Source: Aselliscus stoliczkanus
Taxonomy: Eukaryota > Chordata > Mammalia > Chiroptera > Hipposideridae
Assembly: GCA_033961575.1 (NCBI GenBank)
Contig: CM066738.1
Coordinates: 72,587,478 to 72,651,477, forward strand
Direction of reading: 5' to 3'
DNA: 64,000 nucleotides
Under the pieces are notes generated by a model that saw only the letters and a program-made list of their open reading frames with translations, made no database searches and was not told the DNA's origin. Numbering within the stretch: position 1 is the first letter of the stretch; every line of letters begins with the position of its first letter. The position numbers and the translations under genes are program-made. Shown piece by piece: positions 33,921-44,918 of this stretch.

Positions 33921-34594
33921 ATATGTGGAATCTGAAAAACTGAATGAACGAACAAAGTAAACAGGAACAGTCATATAGACATACAGGAAAAACTGATGGT
34001 TGCTAGTTGGGAGGGGGGTGGGATGAGGGAGAAGGGGAAGGGATTAGACAGCATAAATAAATAACTACAATATTGCCACTAGGATATGAAGGACAGTTCA
34101 GGGAATATAATTAATAATGCTATAAATATTTTTTGGGGTGTCAGATGGTCACATGTTGTTAGGGAGACCACTTCATAGATGGAGCAGAGGCATGATCACT
34201 GCACTGTACATCTGAAGCTGATGTTGTATAATATTGTATGCCAATTGTAGCTGAATATATAGTCAGTCACGGGATGTGGAGTATACTGTGGAAGGGAGTC
34301 AAAGGAATTGTAATAGATATGTATGATATGGGGGTTAGGGGTTGGCGAATTGGGGGAGGAGGGTTGTCACTTTGAGGGGTAAAAAGTATAGCTATTGGGC
34401 CAGCCGAGTGGTATGGTGGTTAAGCGCTGGCTTGGGAAGCAAGCAGCCCTGGTTCGCATCCAACATATGAGGGCCAGTGACACTGCCCTCAAAAACAAAA
34501 AAAAACAAAAAAAAAAGTATAGCTATTGCACTGTGTTGTACACCTGAAACTAATTTTTTTTAAAAATGTTTATTTCACAATAAAAGAATTAAAA
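33921..34594 (+). other. L1 3' UTR with G-rich tract and SINE insertion
   Basis: This 3' UTR contains a purine-rich G-run tract at 34009-34042 (four or more runs of at least three G), then a conserved L1 3' end with ttgtcactttgaggggtaaa and ttgtacacctgaaactaatt. A short SINE at 34398-34511 splits it. The terminal region has a cacaataaaag poly(A) signal-like motif. Confidence 0.75.
34398..34511 (+). mobile_element. Short tRNA-derived SINE (type 1)
   Basis: About 114 bp. It runs from ggccagccgagtggtatggt, through a tRNA-like region with ggttcgcatcc, to ggccagtgacactgccctca and an A/C-rich tail. A perfect 17-bp duplication, aaaaagtatagctattg, flanks it at 34381-34397 and 34512-34528. It supplies the head of the composite SINEs and lacks their GC-rich middle. 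Confidence 0.92.
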
Positions 34595-34742
34595 AAACAA
34601 ACTAGAATACACAAAGAACATATAACCCACAATTTCATCATTGTAGAAAATCATTGTTATATTGTATATCTCCTTTGCAAAATAAAATTATAATTTTGTA
34701 GCCTGTTTTCTTATCATCTAATACAAAGTGAACATTTTCTCT

Positions 34743-35082
34743 TCTGTCTGTCCATTCAGGCTGCTACAACACAAATGCCATAGGCTGGGTGGCTTAAACA
34801 ACAAACATTTATTTCTCATAGTTCTGAAGGCTTCATAGTTCTGAGAAGCTCAAGATGAAGGCACAGCAGGTTCTCACCAGATGTCACCTGCTTCCTGCTC
34901 TGTGTCCTTATAGAGCAGAAGGGATCCCTGTGGTCTCTTTTCTAAGGGCACTAATCCCATCATGGGGTCTTCACTGTCATGACCTAATCATATCCTAAAG
35001 GCCCCACTTCCAAAGAGCATCACATTGGTGATTAGGTTTCTACATGAATTTTGAAGGGACATGAATATTCAGTCTACAGCAC
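34743..35082 (-). repeat. MLT1/MST-type LTR (ERVL-MaLR), antisense, copy 2
   Basis: Same motif order as the copy at 15331-15687: ccataggctgggtggcttaa, a ctgtgtccttatagagcaga block, then ggcactaatcccatcatggg and tcatgacctaatcatatcc. It is more decayed and has a small internal duplication (a second ttcatagttctga near 34833). Solo LTR. Confidence 0.6.
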
Positions 35083-35499
35083 CTTGTCAGTAGCAATCCT
35101 CTACCACATAATTAAAAACAGATTTTAAGAATTTATGTAAAAAACAAGAGGGTTCAAGTTTTATTTGTATATTTTTAATATGTTGAGAAATTTAATCATA
35201 AAACATTAAATTAGTATATAGTGCTTGAGAAAATCCCAAGCCATTCCAAAAGAGGGAGCAGAAACCCCACCCCTAAAAAATGCTCCTTGTGAACATTTTG
35301 GTGTCTATCTTTTCAGACATTTTCCTGTGAACAGACACACATGTTCATGTACACACAAACGCATATTACTAGCAAGGTTGAGCATCTCTCTTTATGCTTA
35401 CTGGCCATTTGAATTGTTCATTTCTGGCTGAGGTTCAATTTTTCATATGGATTCATATGGTCATTTTAGTGTATCAGGACTAGTAAACATTTTTGTTTT

Positions 35500-36610
35500 A
35501 AATTGTTAGCAATATTTTCTTAGAATTTAATTTCTTTTAGCCATTTATTTTTGCTCTTTAGAACTTTAACTTTTAATGGACTCTAATGTACCAACATGAT
35601 CTTTTTAGCTTCTGCCTTTGGCTTAATGTAAGAAAGACCTAGGCCATCTCTAAACAACAACAACAACAAAATCTATGTCTAAGTATAGTTTTCCTTCTTA
35701 TATTTTAATTTTTAATCCATGTGGAATTCATCTAGCATAAGGAATTATGCAGTAAGAATCTAAACTTACTCCCCCGCCCCCAGAAGGCTAACTAATTGTT
35801 CCAACATCTTTTTACCTTTAATAAGAAATGCCAGCTCCAGCATATATATGTTGTATTTCCATTATTGTTATTCTCCAAAATATTCTACAATTGCAGCTTT
35901 GATTTTTTTCCCCTTAACCAGTGCAATTTGGAATGGTCTAATCCCTCATGAGTGGGCTTCATTTGTTGTTTCTTTCTATGATATTAATCTATTTATAGCT
36001 GGTTTTATTCTGCTGTGGTCAGTGAATATGGTCTGACTAGTTGGAATTTATTGAGGTTTTCTCAGTGATGTAATATGTTTCAATTTTCATAAATGATCTA
36101 TTTTGTAAATATTGATAAGAAGATACAACCTCTGTAATAGTATGGACCTCTCTCTCTCCTGTCTCATATCTATAATTTCTATCATTGTTAAGTGTGTGTT
36201 CATGCTTTTCAAAACAGGAATTTGAAGTTTGGAAGATTCTTTGGGAAAGGAGACCTTTTTGATCTTTACATTAAATACTTGCCTAATTTGCTAGAAACTT
36301 GTCTTGAGAATTGAGATATAGTTGATATACAACACTATATAAGTTTAAGATGTACAATATAATGACGACCTACGTATATACTCATATTGCAAAATGGTTG
36401 GCAAAATTTAGTTAACATCCATCATCTCACATAAATACAATTTTTTTTCCTTGTGATGAGAACTCTCAGGATCTACTCTCTCAGCAACTTCCAAATATAC
36501 CATACAGTAGTGTTAACTATATTCATCATAATTATTTTACTAGAGAGTTCTGCACAAGGATTGGGGGCCAAAGTTTTAGATAATAAAAACATGTCCTATT
36601 TCTTTCCATT
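35500..36610 (-). repeat. Old L1 fragments, antisense
   Basis: 35560-36230 resembles antisense L1 ORF2 of an old subfamily (tttttaatccatgtggaatt and ctgctgtggtcagtgaatat blocks). 36300-36610 resembles an antisense L1 3' UTR (agttgatatacaacactata). No open frame survives. Confidence 0.55.
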
Positions 36611-36626
36611 AAAAATAATCATTCTA

Positions 36627-37749
36627 GGAGGACTTCAAGTAAAATGGTGGAATAGACAGACGCTGTGCTAACTACCTCCCAGGAACACACCACAATTACA
36701 AACAATTTATAAAACATTCAACCCTGGAGGTCCCTGGAACACTGGAGGAACAGAACCACTAAACAAAGAACTTAAAGAGGAGGCCATGTCGGGTCTGGTA
36801 GGATGGGTGGAGACGAGAAAGGGCAAACCCCGTGAGGGAAGCCTCAGCTGTGGGGAGGCTTCCCAGGTTGGGGAGAGACCCTCTGGCCGCACACCAAATT
36901 CACCAGCCCAGAGCTCCTTTGCCGGGAAGAGGAGTTCTTAGATACCTGGCAGTAAATTAGTGAGGACTCCTTTTGCTCAGCTCAGTGAGGCTGAGAGTGG
37001 CTAGAGAATCAGTGGGGCTAGCGCACGGACACACTCACTGGTGAGCACTTACCTGGTTCCTGGTGGAGGGAGTGGCTGTGTGAGCCGGACCCGGGAGCCT
37101 GCGGGGATGGACTGAACTGAGCACCTTTGGTGCAAAGGCTGGAGGGTTTTAGACTATTGTTCCCCTGGTGTGGAGCCTGCACGCGAGTGGTGTAGGGAGG
37201 GCTCCATTTTGTCGGGGTTGGGCCCTCCCACAGAGGATCACGTCCGGGATCTCATTGGTCTGGTGGAATTGGCACAGAAGTGCGTCTGTGCATGTGCGCA
37301 TGTGGCCTTGGATCCCTACCCTCCGCCTGGCTTATATTGCGTTCGTTGCCAGTAAAACGCTGGGCTGGTGCCCTCCCGCTCCAACAGGCTGCTCACAGAC
37401 CCGGGAGTGAGTGAGCTGCTTCGGTTCCACACCCTCCGCTCGGCTTGTGCTGCGTTGCCAGGGAAACGCCTGGTGGGCGTGCTCCAGCTCCAACAGGCTG
37501 CTCACTGAAACATGGGAGTATGTGAGCAGCCTCGGGCCCCTGCTCTCCACACTGCACTTGCAGAGTTGCCAGCCTGGTGATTGGTTGTCAGGCTGCTTGG
37601 CACGATCTGCAAGTGGCTGATTGGGACAGGCTGAGACTGGGAGTTTTCCTGGGAGTGTTGGGCCGTGAGCTGTGTGAATGCGTGATCCAGCCAGGGCTCT
37701 CCTGGTGATCTATCTAATACATCAAAGCAATCCCAGAGTGACAGCCAGA
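36627..37749 (+). promoter_or_regulatory. L1 5' UTR with tandem units (second L1)
   Basis: Leader homologous to 27640-29202 but shorter. Imperfect tandem units of about 113 bp start near 37330 and 37443 (gcttatattgcgttcgttgc and gcttgtgctgcgttgccagg), with a partial third near 37553. CpG content is higher than in the first L1 leader. Promoter function is inferred by homology only. Confidence 0.65.
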
Positions 37750-38640
37750 ATGGGGAAACAAAGAAACATGTCACAAGTAAAAGATCAGAAGAAACCTCTA
37801 GAAATGGAACCAAATGAAACAGAGAGATCCAACCTTTCAGAGACAGAGTTTAGAACAATGATGATAAGAATGTTTAACAAACTTAGTGAGGACATAAGGC
37901 AGGATAGAGAAATTATAAAAAACAACCAATTAGAACTAAAGAATACAATAACTGAAATGAAGAACACACTCTAAGGAATCACCAGTAGAGTAGATGAAGC
38001 AGAGGAGTGGATCAGCGATTTGGAAGATAAAATAGCAGAAATCACCCAGTTGGCACAACAAAAAGACCAAAGAATAAAAAAGAATGAAAATAATTTAAGA
38101 GCCCTATGGGACAAGATGGAGCGCAACCACCTTCGACTCAGGAATACCAGAAAGAGAAGAGAAGAAGCAAGGGGTCAAGAATGTATTTGAAAAAACAATG
38201 ACTGAAAACTTCCCTACCCTGGTGAAGGAAATTGACATACATGTCCAGGAAGTGCAGAGCGTTCCAAACAAGCTGAACCCAAACAGGTTCACACCAAGGC
38301 ACATCATAGTTAAAATGGCAAAGGTTAAAGATAGAGACAGAATCCTAGAGGCTGCAAGAGAAAGACAGCAGGTTACATACAAAGGAACTCCTATAAGACT
38401 AACAGCTGACTTGTCTACAGAAACTCTGCAGGCCAGAAGGGAGTGGCAGGAGATACTCAAGTGACACAAAATAAAGGCCTACAACCAAGATTGCTCTACC
38501 CAGCATGGCTATCACTTAAAATTGAAGGAAAAATAAAGAGTTTCTCAGAAAAGAATAAGCTTAAGGAATTCATTACCACCAAGCCAGCATTGCAAGAAAT
38601 GTTAAAAGGGCTTTTTAAAACAAAAGAAAGGGGTAAACAA
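37750..38640 (+). pseudogene. L1 ORF1, broken (second L1)
   Basis: Starts MGKQRNMSQVKDQKKPLEME at 37750. A stop at 37972 ends the coiled-coil part. The RRM part resumes near 38198 (MTENFPTLVKEID) and runs to 38464, where a 1-nt shift moves it to another frame, which continues through PRLLYPAWLSLKIEGK. Very similar to ORF1 at 29203-30098. Confidence 0.82.
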
Positions 38641-38675
38641 GCTAACCCAGGAAGACCAGGAATACAAATAACAAA

Positions 38676-39275
38676 ATGGCAATACATATGCACCTATCAA
38701 TAATCATTTTAAATTTGAATGGGCTAAATGCTCCAATCAAAAGACAGAGAGTGGCTGAGTGGATAAGAAAATAGGACACATGTATATGCTGTTTACAGAT
38801 GGAATAAGATATTTTATGCATATAGAAATGAGAAGAAAAAAAAGCTGGAGTAGCAGTACTTATTTTGGACAAAATAGACTTTAAAATGACTACAATAAAA
38901 GACAAAGTAGAGCACTATAATCCTAATAAACATCTATGCACCCAACATAGGAACTCCTAATTACACATATCATATTTTGACAGACATAAAGACAGAGATC
39001 AACAATAACACTATCATAGTAGGGGACTTTGATACCCCTACTATAACACTACATAGTAGGGGACAATGAACACCCCATTGTCACCAACGGACAGACCCTT
39101 TAGACAGAAAATCAACACAGAAAGAGGGGCCTTAAATGACACTTTAGACCAGCAGGACTTCGTCAATATATTTAGAGCATTTCACCCTGAAAAAACAGAA
39201 TATACATTCTTCTCAAGTGCACATAGGACATTTTCCAAGATAGACCACGTTAGGCGACAAAACAAGTCTCAGTAA
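38676..39275 (+). pseudogene. L1 ORF2 N-terminal remnant (second L1)
   Basis: The endonuclease start (MAIHMHLS-type) lies at 38676 and the best open piece is 39066-39275, aligning with 30570-30776. Small deletions and a short local duplication (ctatcatagtaggggac near 39010, repeated in part near 39050) break the frame. The remaining ORF2, including the RT, is missing. Confidence 0.75.
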
Positions 39276-40069
39276 ATTTAAGAAGATTGAAATCATATCA
39301 AGCAGATATAAAGGAAAAACTGATGGTTGGTGGCTGGGAGGGAGTGGAGATGAGGGAGAGGGGGAAGGTTTTGGACAGCATAGGTGGGTGATTACAATGT
39401 TGCTGCAGGGATATGGGGGGTAGTTCTGGGAATGTAATTGATAATATTGTGAAGAGACTATTATGTTAAGTGAAATAAGTCAGTCGGAAAAAGACCAGTA
39501 CCATATGATCTCACTTATATGTGGAATCTGAAAAACTGAATGAACGAGCAAAGTAAACAGACTCATAGATATAGAGGAAAAACTGAGAGTTGCTAGTTGG
39601 GAGTGGGGTGGGGATAAGGCAGAAGGGGAAGGGATTAGACAGTATAAATAGACAACTACAATATTGCCAAAGGGATATGAAACACAGTTTGGGGAATATA
39701 ATAATGCTGTAAAAATTTTGTGGTGTGTCAGATAGTCACATGTCTTGTTAGGGAGACCAACAAATTGGGTCTTGGAGTAGAGGCTTGATCACTGCACTGT
39801 ACTCCTGAAGTTGATGTTGTATAGTATTGTATGCCAACTGTAACTGAATATATAGATAGTCATGGGATGTGGAGTATACTGTGGAAGGGAGTCAAAGGAA
39901 TTGTAATAAATAGTATGATATGGGGGGGTAGGAGTAGGGGGAGAATTGAGGAAGAGGGGTTGTCACTTTGAGGGGTGAAAAGTATAACTATTGCATTGTG
40001 TTGTACACCTGAGACTAATTTAAAAAAAATGTTTATTTCACAATAAAAGATTTTTAAAAAATCATTCTA

Positions 40070-41140
40070 TTCCTTTGAACCATTCTGTGTTATTTTATTT
40101 TACACCTATCTGTTATGTATAGAATACTGTTGAGTTTAGTGGTTTGATTTCATTTGAGAGATCCCCCACCCCATTAATTATATTATCCTTCATGTATGGT
40201 GGTTATAGTAGTAGTGTTAATTCTTATTAAATTTGCTTTGGCAGTGGATGGTATTTCTTGTTCTCAAGTATTCATCCACCCTGCTACTTGACCATACTCC
40301 CTAGTGGGCAGAGCGTACTCTCCTTCTTACTCCCTTGACTTTGGGCTTTTGCCATGGGCTTGCTCTCACCAATGCAGTGTGAATGGAAGTAACAGTGGCC
40401 AGTTTTAAGAAGTACCTTGAGTTTGGCTTATCCCTTGAACTTCTGTTTCCTTGCATATAAGAAACCTCAGACATTGGCTGCCTCTTCATCTTGCGAGATA
40501 GAATGAGAAGGCACAGGGAGTCCGTCAGAGCCCAGCTGAGCCCAGCAGAACTGCAACCAACCTAGAGACCTGCGAGCAAGAAATATGGGTTTGTTGTGGT
40601 AAACCATTGAAATTTTGGGTTTTTGTTACTGTGCTTTCCTTCTCTTTTCCCATCCATTCTTTAAAACTATTTTCTTCTTTACCTTTCATCCATTCATCAT
40701 CAAAAAGCCACTAGCAGGCCAGAACGAAGTAGGCAGTGCGAGCAGGGATCTCGGCCTGTGTGTGAGGTGGGGACACAGGCTGTCTACGGCTATGAGATTG
40801 GCCATATACTGGGAGATTGAGAAATATGCTAAGGATAATGGGTGTCAGGTATCTTACTACTGGGAAAAGAGAGAACATATATGGGAATGAAGACAGGTAG
40901 AATTAGAGTTGCCAGATTTTGCAAATAAAAATACAGGATACCATTTGGGATATATTTATGCTAATACTCTTTGTTTCTAATATGAAATTCAAATTTAACA
41001 GGGCCTTTTGTATTTAATCTGGAAACCCTAGCTAGAAAAGAACCCTTTAGTGGTGGATGGGAACTAGAAGAACCAGCGTAAACTCAAGGTTTTTAATACA
41101 TACATGTAAATATAGAAATAAATGTAGGTGTAAATGGTGT
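40070..41140. other. Old LTR-like or unassigned DNA
   Basis: 40240-40665 has the layout of an old ERVL/MaLR-type LTR (a ccttgactttgggcttt block, then ctcagacattggctg and a terminal aaaccattgaaattttgggt), but the family is not certain. No gene is seen. 40905-41035 is old sequence without a name. Confidence 0.4.
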
Positions 41141-41141
41141 G

Positions 41142-41144
<3 letters not shown>

Positions 41145-41183
<39 letters not shown>
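41145..41183. repeat. (TG)n microsatellite
   Basis: A pure TG run of about 19 units. First of six TG/CA tracts between here and 44952. Confidence 0.95.
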
Positions 41184-41184
<1 letters not shown>

Positions 41185-41684
41185 TGTATACATACATATA
41201 CATATAATACTTCCTAGCTCTGTCTATTCAAAGGGATTGGGGACAATAACACCTGAGTAGCTATGAGCACACTTAGTATCTAGATCTTAGTTTCCAAATA
41301 CTCGTAGGAGCCCTGGTTCTTTTTACCAAATAATATATAGTTAAATTTATATTTCTCAATTTTTATGTCAGAATCAAAGCAGTACTGATGGACTTTGGGT
41401 GATAAAATAAAGAAATTAGCACACTTACCCTTTTTTTTAAACTGCCTTCCTCTTCCACTCCTTTGAAGATACTCTGAGATTTTTGCCCTGTGTTACATGG
41501 TTTTTCAAGAATAACATTTATATATTATTGTGGAACCATAATAACTCCAGTTTTTTAGATCTTGCAATGTGTTTAACTGGCTTCAGCATTATTTCAATTT
41601 CTCCCAATTGGTGGACTTTTCAGTGGTTTTTAGGAAGGGAACGGAAGTGACAACACTTTCTGATCTTTGCATATTTTATAATGT

Positions 41685-41714
41685 CTTTTTCCATATATAT
41701 ATATATGGAAAAAG
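41685..41714. repeat. 30-bp perfect palindrome
   Basis: The arm ctttttccatatata is followed directly by its exact complement, centred on an AT alternation. It lies immediately next to the truncated left end of a mariner derivative. Confidence 0.9.
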
Positions 41715-42174
41715 AGTTAACCAAGTTTACTATTTGGAAGTGCTGAAAAGGCTGCGTGAAAAAGTTAGATGACCTAAACTTTGCACCAATAACTCATGGC
41801 TCTTGTATCACGACAAATGCACCAGCTCACATGGCAATGTCTGTGAGGGAGTCTTTAGCCAGTAAACAAATAACTGCATTGGAACACCCTCCCTACTTAC
41901 CTGATCTGGCCCCCAGTGACTCCTTTCTTTACCTGAAGATAAAGGAAATATTAAAAGGAAGACATTTTGATGACATTCAGGACATTGAGGATAATATGAC
42001 AACAGCTCTGATGGCCATTCTAGAAAAAGAGTCCCAAACTTGCTGTGAAGGGTGGACTAGGCGCTAGTGTCAGTGCATAGCTTCCCAAGGGGAGTACTTC
42101 TAAAGTGACAGGAGTGTTATTCAGCAATGAGGTATGTAGCACTTAAGTTTGCAAACTTAATTGTCAGATCTCGT
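41715..42174 (+). mobile_element. Internally deleted mariner (subfamily copy B), 5'-truncated
   Basis: Begins abruptly at gttaaccaagtttactattt and ends in the same cttaattgtcagatctcg terminus as the other copies. It keeps the transposase C-terminal region, with PPYLPDLAPSDSFLYLKIKEILKGRHFDD in the frame at 41756-42067. The left inverted repeat is absent, so it cannot be mobilised as it stands. Confidence 0.8.
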
Positions 42175-42193
42175 GTGCGTGTGTATATAGAGA

Positions 42194-42394
42194 GGGTGCC
42201 AAAAAAAAAAATGTATACACATTTTAAGAAAAGAAAAAAATGTATTAAAATTGTAATACTTAATATATACCAATAACAAAAGATGAATACGAGTTATGTT
42301 TGACTTCTGCAATTACAAGAGGTGCTCAAAGTGGTTACCATCAGCATAATTTTAATAGTTTTTTTCTTTATTAAAATGTGTATACATTTTTTTG
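42194..42394. mobile_element. Snap-back mariner-like MITE
   Basis: Starts gggtgccaaaaaa and ends in a region complementary to its own start. The first 55 bp (aatgtatacacattttaaga onward to gtattaaaattg) recur in inverted form at about 42348-42394, giving a hairpin-forming element about 200 bp long. The middle matches the MITEs at 42527 and 61898. Confidence 0.75.
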
Positions 42395-42410
42395 AATATA
42401 TATGTATACA

Positions 42411-42472
42411 CACACACACACACACACACACACCACACATAGTACTGAAAATATACATACCCACAGAAGTGC

Positions 42473-42517
<45 letters not shown>
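42411..42517. repeat. Two (CA)n tracts
   Basis: CA runs at 42411-42433 and 42476-42517, separated by 42 bp, between two MITEs. Confidence 0.95.
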
Positions 42518-42520
<3 letters not shown>

Positions 42521-42526
42521 GTTAAA

Positions 42527-42755
42527 AATATATATATATATACACATTTTAAGAAAGGGAAACTGTATTTAAATTGTAATACTCAATATACACTGATAAC
42601 AAAAGATGAATACAAGTCACGTCTGACTTCTGCAATTACAAGAGGTACTCAAAGTGGTTAATTACCTTCAGCATCCAGACGCTTCTAATTACAGTGAACT
42701 ATTGCTTGAGCAACGTTAACCAAAGTGTCCACTTGTATCCATTTGTTTGGCGTTG
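42527..42755 (+). mobile_element. Mariner-like MITE, copy 2
   Basis: Homologous over its length to the reverse of 61898-62128. The left terminus has decayed into an AT alternation. The right end keeps a gtccacttgtatccatttgt segment. Non-coding. Confidence 0.72.
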
Positions 42756-42768
42756 GTATAAATGACTC

Positions 42769-42809
42769 TGTGTGTGTGTGTGTGTGTGTGTATGTGTGTG
42801 TGTGTGTGT
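42769..42809. repeat. (TG)n microsatellite
   Basis: A TG run with a single TA interruption, right after the end of the MITE at 42527-42755. Confidence 0.95.
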
Positions 42810-42829
42810 ATAGCTTTGTACATGCTTGG

Positions 42830-43013
42830 GTTACTTCTTTTCCTTACATACTGTAGACAATGCTCCACTAATTTTTGCCATTCATGTTTCTCAAATCTGA
42901 GGGTATCTCATTTCTTTCTTATGTCAATAACTTATTACTTCTGCCTGAATCCTTATTAGATACTTTCTTCATATTTGAAATTCAACAACTTGCCAGATTT
43001 GGTTTGCTGTGAG

Positions 43014-43049
<36 letters not shown>

Positions 43050-43900
43050 TTGTCTAGAATAGAGTGAGTTTTCTGAGGTCTAAATTCAAATTTTCCTTTA
43101 TTTCACAAAGATTTTCATCTATTGTGAATTTTAATATTGTTTGTTGCTTTTGTTCGTTGTTAGTTCCTTCAGAAATAGCAGTTATTTATATATTAGCTCT
43201 CCATTATTGGGCTGCCACATCAACCAAAATCCATCCAATTGCTTTCATCTTTTCAATTATTTTCTATTCATTTTGGGTGAATTTCACAAACCTATGCACT
43301 GTGTTGTCATCATAATTCTATAGATTTAATTCTACTTGTAATACCATCTTAAAATTGTATAAATATGATGTAGACATCATATTTACTTAACTTTTAATTG
43401 CCTTTTCATTCCAGTATATCTTGTTCTATCATCTTTCATTCTATGTCTCTGATTACCTTGGGAATGCAAAGTAGTCGTTGTCTAAAAACTTCTTTGGTTT
43501 CCTAGATTAAATAACCATCTACACTATTCTTTATTCATTACACACTGGTTTCCATTCCCTCCTTTTTGCAGTTGTTGAATAATTATTATTTAGGTACCAC
43601 TATGGTCATTTTTGAATAGGGACATTTCTATCCTGGATGTCCATTTGTTTTAAATAGTTTCTGTAGAGTTTCACTCTATTCTTTATCAATTGTTTGGAAT
43701 TTCCCTGTCCCTCTTGACCTAGAGCCTGTGTGGTCAGTGTTTATATTTTCTGTTTAGCCATCGAGCTACCTGAGGAGGGTACAAATGAAGAAGGGATGTG
43801 AGAAGCTGCAGCCAGGAAATTGGTCTTTCCAATAGTTGAATCTTCTCTTTATCCTTCAGTGAATTTTTTAATTTTCGGAATAGTTGGTGTCTAAGCAGGA
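42830..43900. other. Probable old LINE-like DNA and unassigned sequence
   Basis: T-rich sequence with a style of antisense LINE coding DNA (ttctcaaatctgagggtatc and similar), but no confident family. A (TTA)n tract lies at 43015-43050. No gene is supported. Confidence 0.35.
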
Positions 43901-44351
43901 CACAAAAACCATCTGAATATTTTAAACAGGGGGACGAAAGCTGGGAATTGGTTACATGGCTGATGAAAGAGCTGAGAAGTCAAACAGGGTACAGTGAGGC
44001 AACCCAGAAAGTAGCAACAACAGGAAGTCCCCACACCCTAGGCTGGAGGCAATGGCTGGAGCCACCTGGCAGAAGCGAGGTACTTGCAGGCTTTGTCCAG
44101 TGGGAACTGGAGCCATGGGGAAAACACAGTCACTACTGAGCTGTCTCCAATTCTTTCTTCTCCTACCCTTTAATCTCCCAGCAGTGTCTCTCATTGGCCA
44201 AATCTGGCCAGAACAACCTGACAGCGGGGTCCAGAAAAGGATGCCTAGAGTTGTCAGCCTCTTTGAAATAAAGAGCAGAGCAGGGGGAAGGTAAGGAATG
44301 GATATGAGGGTAATAGTCAGGACTGGCACAGATTATTTTCCTTCTATAGAG

Positions 44352-44386
<35 letters not shown>
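44352..44386. repeat. (CA)n microsatellite at the left end of a mariner
   Basis: CA run ending three bases before the mariner terminus at 44390. Confidence 0.95.
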
Positions 44387-44388
<2 letters not shown>

Positions 44389-44389
44389 A

Positions 44390-44914
44390 GGTCTGACAAT
44401 TAAGTTTGTGAACTTGTTGCAACGATATTGCTAACATTTTTTGATATCAAATGGATTATTCCTTATGAATTTGTACCAACTGGACAAACAGTTAACCAAG
44501 TTTACTGTTTGGAAGTGCTGAAAAGGATGCGTGAAGAAGTTAGATGACCTGTACTTTTCGCCAACAATTCATGGCTCTTGCATCACAACAATGCATCAGT
44601 TCACACATCACTGTCTGTGAGGGAGTTTTTAGCCAGTAAACAAATAACTGTATTGGAACAGCCTCCCTGCTCACCTGATCTGGAACCCAATGACTTCTTT
44701 TTTCACCTGAAGATAAAGGAAATATTGAAAGGAAGATATTTTGATGACACTCAGGACATCAAGGATAATATGAGTACAGCTCTGATGGCCATTCCAGAAA
44801 AAGAGTTCCAAAATTGCTTTGAAGTGTGGACTAGGCGCTGGCATTGGTGCATAGCTTCAGCAATGAGGTATGTGGCACTTTTTCTAGGATGAGTTAGTGA
44901 ACTTAATTGTCAGA

Positions 44915-44916
<2 letters not shown>
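44390..44916 (+). mobile_element. Internally deleted mariner (subfamily copy C), both ends intact
   Basis: 527 bp with matching termini, ggtctgacaattaagtttgt at the left and cttaattgtcagacc at the right. It keeps about 100 bp of the 5' region, then the C-terminal half of the transposase (open frame 44578-44892). In the second catalytic motif HHDNASVH reads HHNNASVH, so a catalytic aspartate is lost; the third-block PDLEPNDFF keeps its Asp. The same deletion junction as copies A and B points to one non-autonomous subfamily. Confidence 0.85.

Positions 44917-44918
<2 letters not shown>

Larger units (their letters stand above)
27640..34594 (+). mobile_element. Full-length L1 LINE, degenerate
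   Basis: All parts of an L1 are present in order. The 5' UTR starts gtaaagacttctggtaagat, of the gacttc-gg-aagatggc type. ORF1 and ORF2 follow, then a G-rich 3' UTR and an A-rich tail. A short repeat, aaacaaact, flanks it at 27631-27639 and 34595-34603. The total of about 6.95 kb, less a SINE of about 115 bp, is normal for a mammalian L1. Both ORFs are broken by several shifts and stops, so it cannot retrotranspose. Confidence 0.88.
36627..40059 (+). mobile_element. Second L1, internally deleted and chimeric
   Basis: Plus-strand L1 with a complete-looking 5' end (ggaggacttcaagtaaaatg), 5' UTR, ORF1, the first part of the ORF2 endonuclease, then an abrupt jump near 39300 into 3' UTR. A 10-bp repeat, aatcattcta, flanks it at 36617-36626 and 40060-40069. 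At 3.4 kb it lacks nearly all of the RT. Between 39300 and 39450 it carries an extra 3' UTR piece before a second, differing copy of the 3' UTR region. Confidence 0.85.

Noticed and set aside
27640..34594. Full-length L1 as a retrotransposition-competent element
   Set aside because: ORF1 and ORF2 each carry several frameshifts and stops despite the preserved YADD motif.
42411..42809. Regularly spaced CA/TG tracts as a CRISPR-like array
   Set aside because: Simple dinucleotide repeats without repeat-spacer structure, in a mammalian genome.
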